The notes below the pieces were generated by a model. It ran no database searches. It was given only the letters and a program-made list of their open reading frames with translations, and was not told the DNA's origin. A stretch of DNA of 64,000 bases, taken from positions 1,009,001 through 1,073,000 of the forward strand of contig NZ_CP087999.1 of the NCBI RefSeq assembly GCF_021044625.1. Reading direction: 5' to 3'. A program made the position numbers and the translations under genes. Below are positions 51,439 through 59,694 of this stretch, one piece after another; position 1 is the first letter of the stretch; every line of letters begins with the position of its first letter. The DNA comes from Geomonas sp. RF6. Lineage in GTDB: Bacteria > Desulfobacterota > Desulfuromonadia > Geobacterales > Geobacteraceae.

Positions 51439-52798
51439 CCCCCCTTTGCGAAGGTTCTTCTGGGAATTCTGGGGAAAGTTAAAAAAAATAAAGCGACAAC
51501 GACAGCACTGGGTTATTTTGAGGTTCCCCAACATCAAATACTCAGGAGGCTGCCGTTGTCGCAAACCGATCTTATATCATATCTCGGAGGGTGGGAAGGA
51601 TATCGTATTGCCAAGGTCACCACTTCAGGCACAGACAAGCAGAAACGGTTCGAGATAGTGCTGGTTCCAAGGTTTCAGGAGAAGTTGCTGTGCCCCAGTT
51701 GTGGTAAGCGCTGCACAGGGGTTCACGACACCAGTGTCCGACTCATACGCGACCTGCCGATACTGGATGCCCAAACGTATCTGAGGGTTCGGCGTCGCAG
51801 ACTCTGGTGTCCCCGATGCGGACCTGTCCTTGAGGCGTTGCCATGGTTGGAGAAGTACGCTCGCGTCACAGCCAGACTTGCTGAGAGCGTAGCGAAGTTG
51901 TGCTGCGTTCTCCCAATAAAGCAGGTGGCAGAGTTCTACGGGCTATCCTGGGATCAGGTTAAGGAGATCGACAAACGGTCTCTGCAAAACGGATTCGGCA
52001 GCGTTGATCTCTCGGACGTCGAGGTAATCGGCATGGACGAATTTGCCCTTCGAAAGGGGCACGATTATGCAACTGTCATCGTGGAGCCGCACCGCAGGAA
52101 AGTGCTGTTCGTGGCAACGGGGAGGGGCCGCGAGAGCATTCGTCCGTTCTTTCAGCAACTTGGGGAAGAGGGGTGCAAACGACTCAAAGCCGTTGCTATG
52201 GATATGAATGGTGCCTTTGAGACGGAGGTGAAAGCTAACTGCCCTCAGGCCGCAATCGTCTATGACCTTTTCCATGTCGTAGCAAAGTACAGCAGAGAGG
52301 TCCTGGACAAGGTCCGCAACGCTGAAGCGGACCGCCTCAAAGATGACAAGAAAGCCCGCAAGGTAATCAGAACCTCGCGGTGGTTGTTGCTGCGGAATAG
52401 CCGGAATGTCAAAGGTGACGACATGCTTCGTTTGCAGGAACTATTGGAAGCAAACCAGAACCTCCTGACGGTTTATCTGCTGAAAGAGGACCTCAAACAG
52501 TTATGGCGTTTCAGGTGTACCGAGGAAGCGAAGCTGTTCTGGGAGCAGTGGCACCGACGAGCGATGGAAAGCAATATTGAACAGCTCACGACGTTTGCAA
52601 AGCGGTTGCAGCCCTACCTCCAGGGCATCCTGAATCACTGCCTTTATCAACTGCACACCGGCATCCTCGAAGGCATCAACAACAAGATCAAAGTGATCAA
52701 GAGAATGGCCTATGGCTTCCGGGACCATGACTACTTCTTTCTAAAGATTAGAGCGGCCTTCCCCGGAATTCCCGGATGAACCTTCGCGAAGGGGGGGC
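51439..52798 (+). mobile_element. ISL3-family insertion sequence
   Basis: About 1.36 kb. Inverted repeats of about 40 bases: CCCCCCTTTGCGAAGGTTC with TTCTGGGAATTCTGGGGAA on the left (51439-51478), and the complement at 52758-52798 (TTCCCCGGAATTCCCGGATG with AACCTTCGCGAAGGGGGG). Roughly six mismatches separate them. The transposase stop lies inside the right repeat. The same terminal sequence caps several short non-coding elements elsewhere in the window. Confidence 0.85.
51556..52779 (+). CDS. ISL3-family transposase
   Basis: 407 residues from TTG at 51556, which follows AGGAGG by five bases; upstream frame lies in the inverted repeat. Zinc-finger-like N-terminus (CPSCGKRC near 42 and CPRCG near 80), helix-turn-helix (LPIKQVAEFYGLSWDQVKEIDKR), then the DDE_Tnp_ISL3 catalytic domain: first Asp in VIGMDEFALRKGHDYATVIVE, second Asp in VAMDMNGAFETEVKANCPQA..YDLFHV, and the Glu in TGILEGINNKIKVIKRMAYGFRD. 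The final residues AAFPGIPG are encoded by the right inverted repeat. The frame is intact. Confidence 0.92.
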   Translation: MSQTDLISYLGGWEGYRIAKVTTSGTDKQKRFEIVLVPRFQEKLLCPSCGKRCTGVHDTSVRLIRDLPILDAQTYLRVRRRRLWCPRCGPVLEALPWLEKYARVTARLAESVAKLCCVLPIKQVAEFYGLSWDQVKEIDKRSLQNGFGSVDLSDVEVIGMDEFALRKGHDYATVIVEPHRRKVLFVATGRGRESIRPFFQQLGEEGCKRLKAVAMDMNGAFETEVKANCPQAAIVYDLFHVVAKYSREVLDKVRNAEADRLKDDKKARKVIRTSRWLLLRNSRNVKGDDMLRLQELLEANQNLLTVYLLKEDLKQLWRFRCTEEAKLFWEQWHRRAMESNIEQLTTFAKRLQPYLQGILNHCLYQLHTGILEGINNKIKVIKRMAYGFRDHDYFFLKIRAAFPGIPG

Positions 52799-52984
52799 AG
52801 GGGGGATTTGCCTTGGCGCCAACTGGAGGGGGCCGATGACGACAATTCGCATCTTCGAAAGGTCAGGATCTAGTTGACTTGCGAATGAAAGTAAGATAGT
52901 CAACATGTCCAACCTAGCTCCCGCTTCATCTCTGCAAATTACCGATGCCACGTCGTAAGCCGCAAATCACTAAAGGAAGGACAC
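52799..52984. other. intergenic region between the ISL3 element and the TPR gene
   Basis: It begins with CAGGGGGGATTTG, the flank usually seen beside the CCTTTGCGAAGG repeats. The AAGGAAGG site of the next gene lies at its right end. No gene is seen. Confidence 0.4.
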
Positions 52985-54190
52985 ATGGGCTTTTTCAGCA
53001 ACATCTTCGGAAACAAAGAGGAAAATTCCGCAGCCAAACCTGGGGTAGCCGGTTTCGTTTCTGCTCTCGATCTGCACCTGCGCGGCGACACCGCCCCGGC
53101 ACTGACTGCGTATCAGGCAATTGCGGAAGCCGTCCCCGACGACAATCTTGCACCGTTTTTTGCGGCAGCCATAAACGCGGCAGCCGGAAAGACCGCTGAA
53201 GCGGCCGAAGCCCTTCGCACCATCAGCCGGCGCATCGCGGCATCCGGCGAGAGCATGTCCCACGCCCTTTCCCTCGACCTGGTCGCACAGGTTGGTCACG
53301 AGCCGCTGATCAGCATCCCTGCAGTTGCCAACATAATCGAGGCGCTGGGGGACAACCTCAAACAGCAGGGATTCGTCCAGGAGTGCGGGGTCTGCTTCGA
53401 GGTCGCCGCCGCACTCGTCCCGGATCGGGCAAATGTGCTCTACAAGCTCGGCGACACGCTGCACGATCTGCGCATGTACGAGTATGCAGAGTCCGTCCTC
53501 CAGCAGGCGCTGAAAGTCGCCCCCAACCACTGGGGCGCCATGTACACCTACGCGGTTCTGCTCCAGGATATCGGGCGCAACGAAGAGGCGATACCGCATT
53601 ACGAAAAAGCAGCGTGGCTCAATCCCGACCACGTGAACTGCCAGAACAACCTCGGCGCGGCGCTTCTGAGGGTGAACCGCCTGGAGGAAGCCCTTTCCCG
53701 CTGCACCGCGGCCGCAAAGCTCGATCCCTCTTCTCCCTTTGTAAAAATCAACCTTGGGAACATCCACCTCCTGATGGAGGATTTTGCCAGCGCCCGCGAG
53801 TGCTTCACCGAGGCGATCGCGCTGAACAGCAATCTCCCCATGGCGTACTTCGGTCTTGCCTCTGCCGAGCAGTCAGTCGGCAGCAATATCGAAAAGGTAC
53901 TCGAGCTGTACCGCAAGGCGATCGCCATTGCCCCTGCATTTGCGGAGGCGCATCACGCAATGGGGAACCTCCTCGCCGCCAGCGACAACGCGGAAGCGCT
54001 GTCGCACTTCTCCGCGGCAGCACAGATAGACGATGAGCTCCCGAACCTTCACAAGGACTTCGGCAGCGCCTGTCTCCGGCTGGGACGGAGAGAGGAAGCG
54101 CTGGAGCACCTGAAGAAAGCGCAGTCGCAGGCCCCGGACGACGCGGTCGTGCAGGAGATATTGGCAAACGCTGCAGCGGCGCCGGCCTAG
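52985..54190 (+). CDS. tetratricopeptide-repeat protein
   Basis: 401 residues, ATG behind AAGGAAGG. From about residue 115 on, consecutive 34-residue TPR units are visible (ANVLYKLGDTLHDLRMYEYAESVLQQALKVAPNH; GAMYTYAVLLQDIGRNEEAIPHYEKAAWLNPDH; VNCQNNLGAALLRVNRLEEALSRCTAAAKLDPSS; and four or so more). The N-terminal 110 residues are alanine-rich helices that may be degenerate TPRs (GDTAPALTAYQAIAEAVPDD). No signal peptide or enzymatic domain. It is probably a scaffold for protein contacts; partner unknown. Monocistronic. Confidence 0.88.
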   Translation: MGFFSNIFGNKEENSAAKPGVAGFVSALDLHLRGDTAPALTAYQAIAEAVPDDNLAPFFAAAINAAAGKTAEAAEALRTISRRIAASGESMSHALSLDLVAQVGHEPLISIPAVANIIEALGDNLKQQGFVQECGVCFEVAAALVPDRANVLYKLGDTLHDLRMYEYAESVLQQALKVAPNHWGAMYTYAVLLQDIGRNEEAIPHYEKAAWLNPDHVNCQNNLGAALLRVNRLEEALSRCTAAAKLDPSSPFVKINLGNIHLLMEDFASARECFTEAIALNSNLPMAYFGLASAEQSVGSNIEKVLELYRKAIAIAPAFAEAHHAMGNLLAASDNAEALSHFSAAAQIDDELPNLHKDFGSACLRLGRREEALEHLKKAQSQAPDDAVVQEILANAAAAPA

Positions 54191-54310
54191 GGAGCTTCCT
54201 TTATAGCCGGAACATGAAGGGGACGTGTCTGTACGGGCGCGTCCCCTATCTTTTCCATAGTTTCCATAGTTCTCGAAAGCTAAAGCGCCCGGCAGTGCGT
54301 CCAGACTGTT

Positions 54311-54551
54311 GGCGGGAATAAGCGTAGCGTTTCCGGCATGCGCTGGTGCCGACCGCGTCCATGGGTGGACTGCCGGGAACGCCTGGCGGCTTATCCCGGC
54401 CTACAGTGACCACATCAACGGCTGGCGAGAGCGTCGCGTTAGGCGCGCTGATATGTAGGCCGGAATAAGCGTAGCGTTTCCGGCATGCGCTGGTGCCGAC
54501 TGCGTCCATGGGTGGACTGCCGGGAACGCCCGGCGGCTTATCCCGGCCTAC
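54311..54551. repeat. two tandem REP/BIME-like palindromes
   Basis: Copies at 54311-54404 and 54455-54551 share GGAATAAGCGTAGCGTTTCC at one end, an interior with GGTGGACTGCCGGGAACGCC, and CTTATCCCGGCCTACA at the other end. Each is followed by CAGTGACCACATYAACGGCTGG, so the tandem unit is about 145 bases. A third copy is at 33610-33707. Confidence 0.9.
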
Positions 54552-54612
54552 AGTGACCACATTAACGGCTGGCGGAGGCTCACCCCGTAGCGGCGCTGGA
54601 AAGGAGAAAACC

Positions 54613-55563
54613 ATCAACAGCGTATATTGGAAACTCGTGGTAACCACCTTCTTCTGGGGCGGAACTTTCGTCTCCGCCCGCTATGCAGTCAGCGAGGCTC
54701 CACCATTTTTTGCGGCCAGCTGCCGCTTCCTCATCGCCTCGGTGGTCCTTGCCCTCCTCACCGCGCTGCAGTCACATCGCCAGGGGCACTCCTTTCCTGT
54801 CCCGGCGAGCCTGCGGCAGGCAGCAGGTCTCTTCAGCCTTGGCCTCACCGGCGTCTTTCTCTACAACGCCATCTTCTTCACCGGGCTCAAGCTCACTACC
54901 GCCACCAGCGGCGCGCTGATCGTGGCGATAAACCCTCTTCTCACCGCGGTCCTCTCCGCGCTGTGGCTGCGGGAGAAGGTGAACTCCGTCCAGGTCGCCG
55001 GCATCACCCTCTCCCTTGCGGGAGTCTTTGTCGTCGTTGCCAAAGGGTCCCTGCAGGTGATCTCCAGCCTCTCGTTCAACAAGGGAGACGTTATCATGCT
55101 GGGGGCGCCGCTTTGCTGGGCGCTGTACTCGATCCTCGGAAAGAAGATCCTCGCGAGCTTCACCCCTCTCGCGGCAACAGCCTATGCATCCGCCTTCGGC
55201 ACGCTCCTCCTGATACCTGCTGCGCTTCTTGAGCATGCGGCAGCCGGGGCGCCTGTCCCGGGCTTCTCCTTCCTCGGCTGGCTGGCAATAGTGCAACTGG
55301 CCCTTCTGGGGACGGTGGTGGGATTTGTGTGGTGGTATCAGGGAGTGCAGAGGATCGGGACGGCCAGGGCCGCAGCCTTCGTTAACCTCGTGCCTGTCTT
55401 CGGCGCACTGCTCGCGTCGGTCTTTCTGAAGGAAAAGCTGATCCCTGCTCAACTTCTGGGGGGTGCGATGGTGATAATGGGGGTCTATTGGGGCAGCCGG
55501 TCGCGGTGCCGGACGAGAACGGCTTCAATGCCAATGGTCAGTGCAGACGAGGCTAAACCGTGA
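54613..55563 (+). CDS. DMT-superfamily (EamA) transporter, start codon uncertain
   Basis: About 316 residues with ten predicted transmembrane helices in two EamA halves: WKLVVTTFFWGGTFVSARYAVSEAPPFFAASCRFLIASVVLALLTAL near the start, GLTGVFLYNAIFFTGLKLTTATSGALIVAINPLLTAVLSALWLREKVN, and FGTLLLIPAAL...LALLGTVVGFVWWYQGVQRIGTARAAAFVNLVPVFGALLASVFLKEKL at the end. Family members export amino acids or other metabolites. AAAGGAG sits six bases before ATC at 54613, which aligns with the usual MN...W start; the nearest in-frame ATG (54493) lies in the upstream REP element. Either ATC is used or the start was lost. The substrate is unknown. Confidence 0.82.
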   Translation: MNSVYWKLVVTTFFWGGTFVSARYAVSEAPPFFAASCRFLIASVVLALLTALQSHRQGHSFPVPASLRQAAGLFSLGLTGVFLYNAIFFTGLKLTTATSGALIVAINPLLTAVLSALWLREKVNSVQVAGITLSLAGVFVVVAKGSLQVISSLSFNKGDVIMLGAPLCWALYSILGKKILASFTPLAATAYASAFGTLLLIPAALLEHAAAGAPVPGFSFLGWLAIVQLALLGTVVGFVWWYQGVQRIGTARAAAFVNLVPVFGALLASVFLKEKLIPAQLLGGAMVIMGVYWGSRSRCRTRTASMPMVSADEAKP

Positions 55564-55648
55564 CGCTGCGGTCATTTGAGTTCCGCCGGGGGCTCTCCCT
55601 GTGCGGAAAGGTGAGCCCCGAGCATACATGGGGGGAAGGCAAGATGCT

Positions 55649-55993
55649 CTACTTCCCGTCGCTCTTCCTGAGCGTCTGGAGGTAGGCCACGATGTCGTCC
55701 AGTTCGTTGTCGGGGAGAAGTTCTTTCGAAAAGGCAGGCATGGCCCCTGCCCCGACCCGGACCTGTGTCTTGATCATCGCCGCCGGCAGCGGCTTGTTGT
55801 TGAGCGCAAATCCGAGTCCCGCCTCGCCGCCGGGATGGCACTTGTTGCAGTGGTACATGTAGGCCCGCTCCCCGCGCGCCACTTTCTGGGAATCGATCTG
55901 TATGGGCTCTGCAATCGGCTCACCCCGGCGCGCAGTTCCGCACCCCGCTAGCAGGACCATAACCAAGGCGGCAACATAAAGCCTCACGCGCAT
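55649..55993 (-). CDS. single-haem cytochrome c, lipoprotein-like
   Basis: 114 residues from ATG at 55993 behind GGAGGGG. Signal peptide with lipobox LAGC (Cys18), haem motif CxxCH as CNKCH (about 50-54), PLPAAMIKTQVRVGAGAMPAFSKELLPDNELDDIVAYLQTLRK supplying the sixth-ligand methionine (AMPAF) and the class I cytochrome C-terminal helix. It lies 31 bases after the gene for a PQQ-dehydrogenase-like lipoprotein and is its likely electron acceptor. Periplasmic or outer-membrane anchored. Confidence 0.92.
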   Translation of the reverse strand: MRVRLYVAALVMVLLAGCGTARRGEPIAEPIQIDSQKVARGERAYMYHCNKCHPGGEAGLGFALNNKPLPAAMIKTQVRVGAGAMPAFSKELLPDNELDDIVAYLQTLRKSDGK

Positions 55994-56024
55994 CTTCCCC
56001 TCCTGTCTCTGCATATCTTCCGGC

Positions 56025-57494
56025 TCATCGTCCGGTCGCGGTCCGCGTAATCTTCCAGAGAACTCCTGTCTTCTGCACCGGCAGAGCGCCCATTTCCGTC
56101 TCCTTCAGCACCCCGAAGTCGACCACGTACAGCGCCTTTCCGGTCGGGTCGAAGCGCGCAGCCACGGGGCGTTCCAGGCCGCCGCTATAAAGGGCGGAAG
56201 CCGGGCCGCTCTTCTTTCCCTTGTTGACCGCAAACTGACGGATCACCCCAGTCTTCACATCGACGCGCACGACCTTGAAACCCGCGGGAGCGGCAAGTTT
56301 TCCGGTCGTCGGCGACTGATCGCCGAAGAGGGCGATGAAGGCCTCGCCGCGGTGGCCAAACTCTTCGCTGCGGGAAAAGTCAAAGCCGTTTGCCGAGGCA
56401 TGAACCGGAAGCAAGGCAGCCGGACGAGGAGGTCGCGCGGGATACTTCTCCAGCAGGAGCTTCGGTCTTTCCTGAAGCAACGGCTTGAACTGGCTCCCTT
56501 CGTCGAGACGCAAGCCGCCGCTGAAGTCGGGCCACCCGTACCACCCACCGCGCTGCACCTCCCACAGGGGGTCTCCCGCACCGTACACCGGACGGGCGCC
56601 TCGCTCGTCGTACCCGTTGTCCGTCACAAAAAGCTTCCCCTCGGCAGAAAAGGCGATGCCGAATGGATTGCGAAAGCCCCAGGCGACGAGCTGGGGGGCG
56701 CCCCCTGCCGGAGAGACCTTGAGTACCGCGCCGTTACAAGGCACCCGCCCCTTGATGACCTCTCCCTTGGAGGTCGACGTGCCGAAAGGGACATAGGCTC
56801 CGGTCGATACCTCGCCGCTTCCCTTCAAAAAATCGGGGGTGCGGTAGTTTTCACCGGTGAGGGTGACGTCCTGGCAGGCGATGTCGTGGAACTGGGGATA
56901 GCGCTTCAGCCACCCGAACTTGAGGTTGTCCTCGCCGACGACGCCGGAGTTGGTGACGGTGCCGAGGCCGAAGTAGATCCAGCCGTCAGGTCCGACTGCC
57001 GGGCCGTTTGTGTGATGATCGCCGCGGGTCGGGAGGTTGTCGGCAAGGACGGAAACCGTGCCGTCGTGGGCGACGCGCAGAATTCTTCCCCCTTCGAGCT
57101 CCCCCCCCTCCGCGATGTAGAAGGACTCGCCGTACCTCGCCACCCCGGTCCACGGTCCGTTCTTCTCCCCCTTGGCGACCACCGTGAGCTTCCCGTCCTC
57201 TACCCGCAAAAGGCGCGGCACCTCCCACACCTCACCGTAGGAGTAGCCGGCCTCCACCACATACGGTGTCCCCTTTTCATCAAAAGCGACACCGGTCGGG
57301 AAGGTTAGTCCCGTGGCGACGACCTCGACCTGGTAACCCTCCGGCACGGCAACGTCGTCCGGATTCAGCAACCGCTCACCCCCCGCCGGGAGCTTCGTGA
57401 TCTTCCCTCCCCCTGACGTGGGGCGCATCCCCAAGCACCCGGAGAGAACCAGGCAAAGCGCCGCCACACCTGCCGTCGTAATGAATCTGTACAT
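56025..57494 (-). CDS. sorbosone/glucose-dehydrogenase-like (PQQ type) beta-propeller lipoprotein
   Basis: 489 residues. Signal peptide with lipobox LSGC (Cys20). The body is a six-bladed propeller of the soluble sugar dehydrogenase family: PEGYQVEVVATGLTFPTGVAFDEKGTPYVVEAG near 50, RGDHHTNGPAVGPDGWIYFGLGTVTNSG near 157 (the conserved histidine region), LVAWGFRNPFGIAFSAEGKLFVTDNGYDERGARPV near 270 (RNP and DNG motifs) and GEAFIALFGD near 370. Aldose or sorbosone oxidation with PQQ is typical of the family, but substrate and cofactor are not proven. Paired with a cytochrome c gene 31 bases downstream. Confidence 0.88.
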   Translation of the reverse strand: MYRFITTAGVAALCLVLSGCLGMRPTSGGGKITKLPAGGERLLNPDDVAVPEGYQVEVVATGLTFPTGVAFDEKGTPYVVEAGYSYGEVWEVPRLLRVEDGKLTVVAKGEKNGPWTGVARYGESFYIAEGGELEGGRILRVAHDGTVSVLADNLPTRGDHHTNGPAVGPDGWIYFGLGTVTNSGVVGEDNLKFGWLKRYPQFHDIACQDVTLTGENYRTPDFLKGSGEVSTGAYVPFGTSTSKGEVIKGRVPCNGAVLKVSPAGGAPQLVAWGFRNPFGIAFSAEGKLFVTDNGYDERGARPVYGAGDPLWEVQRGGWYGWPDFSGGLRLDEGSQFKPLLQERPKLLLEKYPARPPRPAALLPVHASANGFDFSRSEEFGHRGEAFIALFGDQSPTTGKLAAPAGFKVVRVDVKTGVIRQFAVNKGKKSGPASALYSGGLERPVAARFDPTGKALYVVDFGVLKETEMGALPVQKTGVLWKITRTATGR

Positions 57495-57623
57495 GATCGC
57501 CCCTCATTTGCGAGATTTAAGTCAAGACGATTGTAGAGGGGTGCCATCTTCTGTCAAGGCAGCCGGCGGCAGGCAGGAAGTAAGAGTTGTGGTCGACTCA
57601 AGAGAGTAAGAGATGCAGAAATG

Positions 57624-57661
57624 AAAACGGCAGCATCCCTGTTTCGGGTGCTGCCGCTTTT
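57624..57661. terminator. bidirectional intrinsic terminator
   Basis: CGGCAGCATCCC (57628-57639) pairs with GGGTGCTGCCG (57646-57656) around TGTTTC. An A-run flanks the left and CTTTTGCC the right. It lies between the ParB-like gene's stop and the start of the dehydrogenase gene; the minus-strand ParB-like transcript would end here. Confidence 0.85.
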
Positions 57662-57740
57662 GCCTCAAAAGAAGTGCAAGGACTGAGGATATCGTTGGTA
57701 AAGGAGGGGGCGCACCTCGCATCTATGCGCCCGGTGTCAT

Positions 57741-58073
57741 TCAGCTTACTTCCCTGAAGACATGGATGGTCGATTCCATTTTCTTCTCCAGCCACGCCAC
57801 ATAAATCCTGGTGCGTCCCAGCATGAGGGAGGCGATGTATTCATGACGGCCGTCGCAGACGATGAACCTCTCCCCCTCCCAGTGCCCGACGATCGGCGGC
57901 CAGCAGGCGGCATCCCCCTGTTGCAGCAAGCGCCTCCACTTTTTCTCCACCGCTTCCGGCGTCATCATCGCATGATTACCGAGCTTGCAGCAGTCGATCT
58001 CGATCCAGTCCGACTTCACCACCTGATCCGGCTGAATGCACATCGACCTGTCTTCCGCCACCGACACTGACAT
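57741..58073 (-). CDS. ParB/Srx-like domain protein
   Basis: 110 residues from ATG at 58073 behind GGGAGG. The central part, CWPPIVGHWEGERFIVCDGRHEYIASLMLGRTRIYVAWLEKK, has the ParB-nuclease/sulfiredoxin-type fold signature (PPIVG, FIVCDGRHEY, LGRTRI), where DGxHR normally contacts nucleotide or DNA. The N-terminal WIEIDCCKLGNHAMMTPEAVEKKWRRLLQQG is helical. There is no helix-turn-helix, so it is not a partition ParB. The role is unknown; proteins like this often set a cofactor- or nucleotide-dependent switch. Confidence 0.72.
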   Translation of the reverse strand: MSVSVAEDRSMCIQPDQVVKSDWIEIDCCKLGNHAMMTPEAVEKKWRRLLQQGDAACWPPIVGHWEGERFIVCDGRHEYIASLMLGRTRIYVAWLEKKMESTIHVFREVS

Positions 58074-58374
58074 ATTCCACCTCCCGTCCGATCGCCGCCA
58101 CCGGCGCACCCCATGCACGCCACCAGAGACAGTACAGAAAAAGCCCTGAAAAGTTAAGGTTTTAGATCACAGGAAAGACGAATGCCACGCCAAGAATACG
58201 TAAATGCAAAGCCTGACCCCAGGGGTCAGGCTTTGCATTTGGGTATTTGGACGCTACTGAACAGCAGCCACCTATGAAGTTGCATTCCTTTCATAAAGAC
58301 ATTAGGATCACCTCGCGTCTCTCCGGCACCGGTGCCGGCGGGGCCCCTACCCCACTCTTTCGAGGAGGTCTTTC
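58074..58374. repeat. intergenic region with a perfect mobile palindrome
   Basis: 58194-58250 reads AATACGTAAATGCAAAGCC, TGACCCC, A, then the exact mirror GGGGTCAGGCTTTGCATTT and GGGTATTT. This is the shortest, most complete copy of the palindrome family of 16423, 19709 and 22571 (19-base perfect arms). The remaining bases contain no gene; GAGGAGG at 58360-58366 serves the next start. Confidence 0.8.
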
Positions 58375-59661
58375 TTGAACCGAGCTACCCCCAACGTCTC
58401 CGGATATGACCCCAGATCCCACAGCCGGGTAAGCGGCCTTTCGGGAAACGAGATATTCTGCCTCCAGAAGATGGGGCTCTCCCCCGGGAACCTCTGTGTC
58501 GGCAACAGCGTCTACGCCCTCGGCATCAAGGGGAGCCTCACCGCCGGACTGAACATCCTCGTGGGCGGCGAGATCCCCGAGGTGACGGGACTGATTCACG
58601 ACGGCCGGGTCAATGCCATAAGCCGCATGCTGAAGGAGGCTGAAGCGTGCGGCGGGTACGGCGTCACCGGGGTGACCACCGAGCTCATCAACCACGCCAG
58701 CAACATCGAATTCCTCTCCATCGGGTCCCTCATCCACCGCTCCTCGGGGGAAAGCGAGAAGGTCGCCTTTTCCACCTCGGCGGACGCACAGGAATTGTAC
58801 TGCCAGGTCGACGCCGGGTTTCGCCCGGTCCACTACGTTCTCGGAAACGTCGCCTACTCCATCGGCGTCGGAGGCAATATCGGCGGCTTCTTCCGCAGCC
58901 TCGCCCGCGGGGAGGTGCGCGAGTACTCGGAAATATTCGACCAGACCCGCCACCTCGCCCTGGAGAGGATCACCCGCGAAGCCCGCCAGTGCAAGGCGAA
59001 TGCGGTCGTCGGCATCAACACCACCATCACCCCCTTCATGGGGGCGCAGGAGATGCTCCTTCTCGGCACCGCCTCAAACCACCCTGCCCTTGCCGCCTAC
59101 GCCCAGAACCCCGTCACCAGCGACATGACGAACGAGGAGATGTGGAACATGATCAACATCGGCTACCTGCCGCTGCGGCTGGTCATGGGGGTCTCAGTGT
59201 ACTCGCTCGGCATTGTGGGGGGGTTGAAGTCGATACTGCAGTCGATGGTGCGCGGCGAAGTCACCCCGCTCACCTCCCTGCTGTACGAGGCGCGCGAGAA
59301 AGCGCTGGACCGCGTGCAGCGCGACGCCGACCGCTGCGGCGCCGATCACGTCGTCGGGGTGAAGATCCACGTCTACCAGCTGGGGGGAGGGCTTATCGAG
59401 TTCCTCGCCATCGGGACGGCGGTGAAGAAGATGGAAGGGGTCACTACGCGCTCACCGGTACTGATACCGCAGGCAATTATCCGGGATCGTGATACCTTTT
59501 TTGAGGGCGTGCCGCAGAGGGGGCGCTCCATGGATCTGGGAGAGAGCAGGAAGGCGTCGGCGTCTTCCACCCAGGGGGGGCCGATCGCCATAATCGTCAC
59601 GCTGGCAATGTTCGTCTTCTTTCTCTTCAACTTCATCATGCCACTGTTGCGACACCACTAG
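58375..59661 (+). CDS. multi-YbjQ (heavy-metal-binding-like) domain membrane protein
   Basis: 428 residues from TTG at 58375, which follows GAGGAGG. It contains three YbjQ-type units of about 115 residues: LCVGNSVYALGIKGSLTAGLNILVGGEIPEVTGLIHDGRVNAI..., VHYVLGNVAYSIGVGGNIGGFFRSLARGEVREYSEIFDQTRHLALERI..., and LRLVMGVSVYSLGIVGGLKSILQSMVRGEVTPLTSLLYEAREKALDRVQRDADRCGADHVVGVKIH. A single transmembrane helix lies near the C-terminus (about 402-422), so the YbjQ units face the cytoplasm. YbjQ oligomers form five-fold rings; metal binding is annotated but not well supported. Followed by an ankyrin gene 33 bases downstream. Confidence 0.85.
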   Translation: MNRATPNVSGYDPRSHSRVSGLSGNEIFCLQKMGLSPGNLCVGNSVYALGIKGSLTAGLNILVGGEIPEVTGLIHDGRVNAISRMLKEAEACGGYGVTGVTTELINHASNIEFLSIGSLIHRSSGESEKVAFSTSADAQELYCQVDAGFRPVHYVLGNVAYSIGVGGNIGGFFRSLARGEVREYSEIFDQTRHLALERITREARQCKANAVVGINTTITPFMGAQEMLLLGTASNHPALAAYAQNPVTSDMTNEEMWNMINIGYLPLRLVMGVSVYSLGIVGGLKSILQSMVRGEVTPLTSLLYEAREKALDRVQRDADRCGADHVVGVKIHVYQLGGGLIEFLAIGTAVKKMEGVTTRSPVLIPQAIIRDRDTFFEGVPQRGRSMDLGESRKASASSTQGGPIAIIVTLAMFVFFLFNFIMPLLRHH

Positions 59662-59694
59662 GGAGCAGGCAGACAAAGTGCAGGGAGGCGGCCC

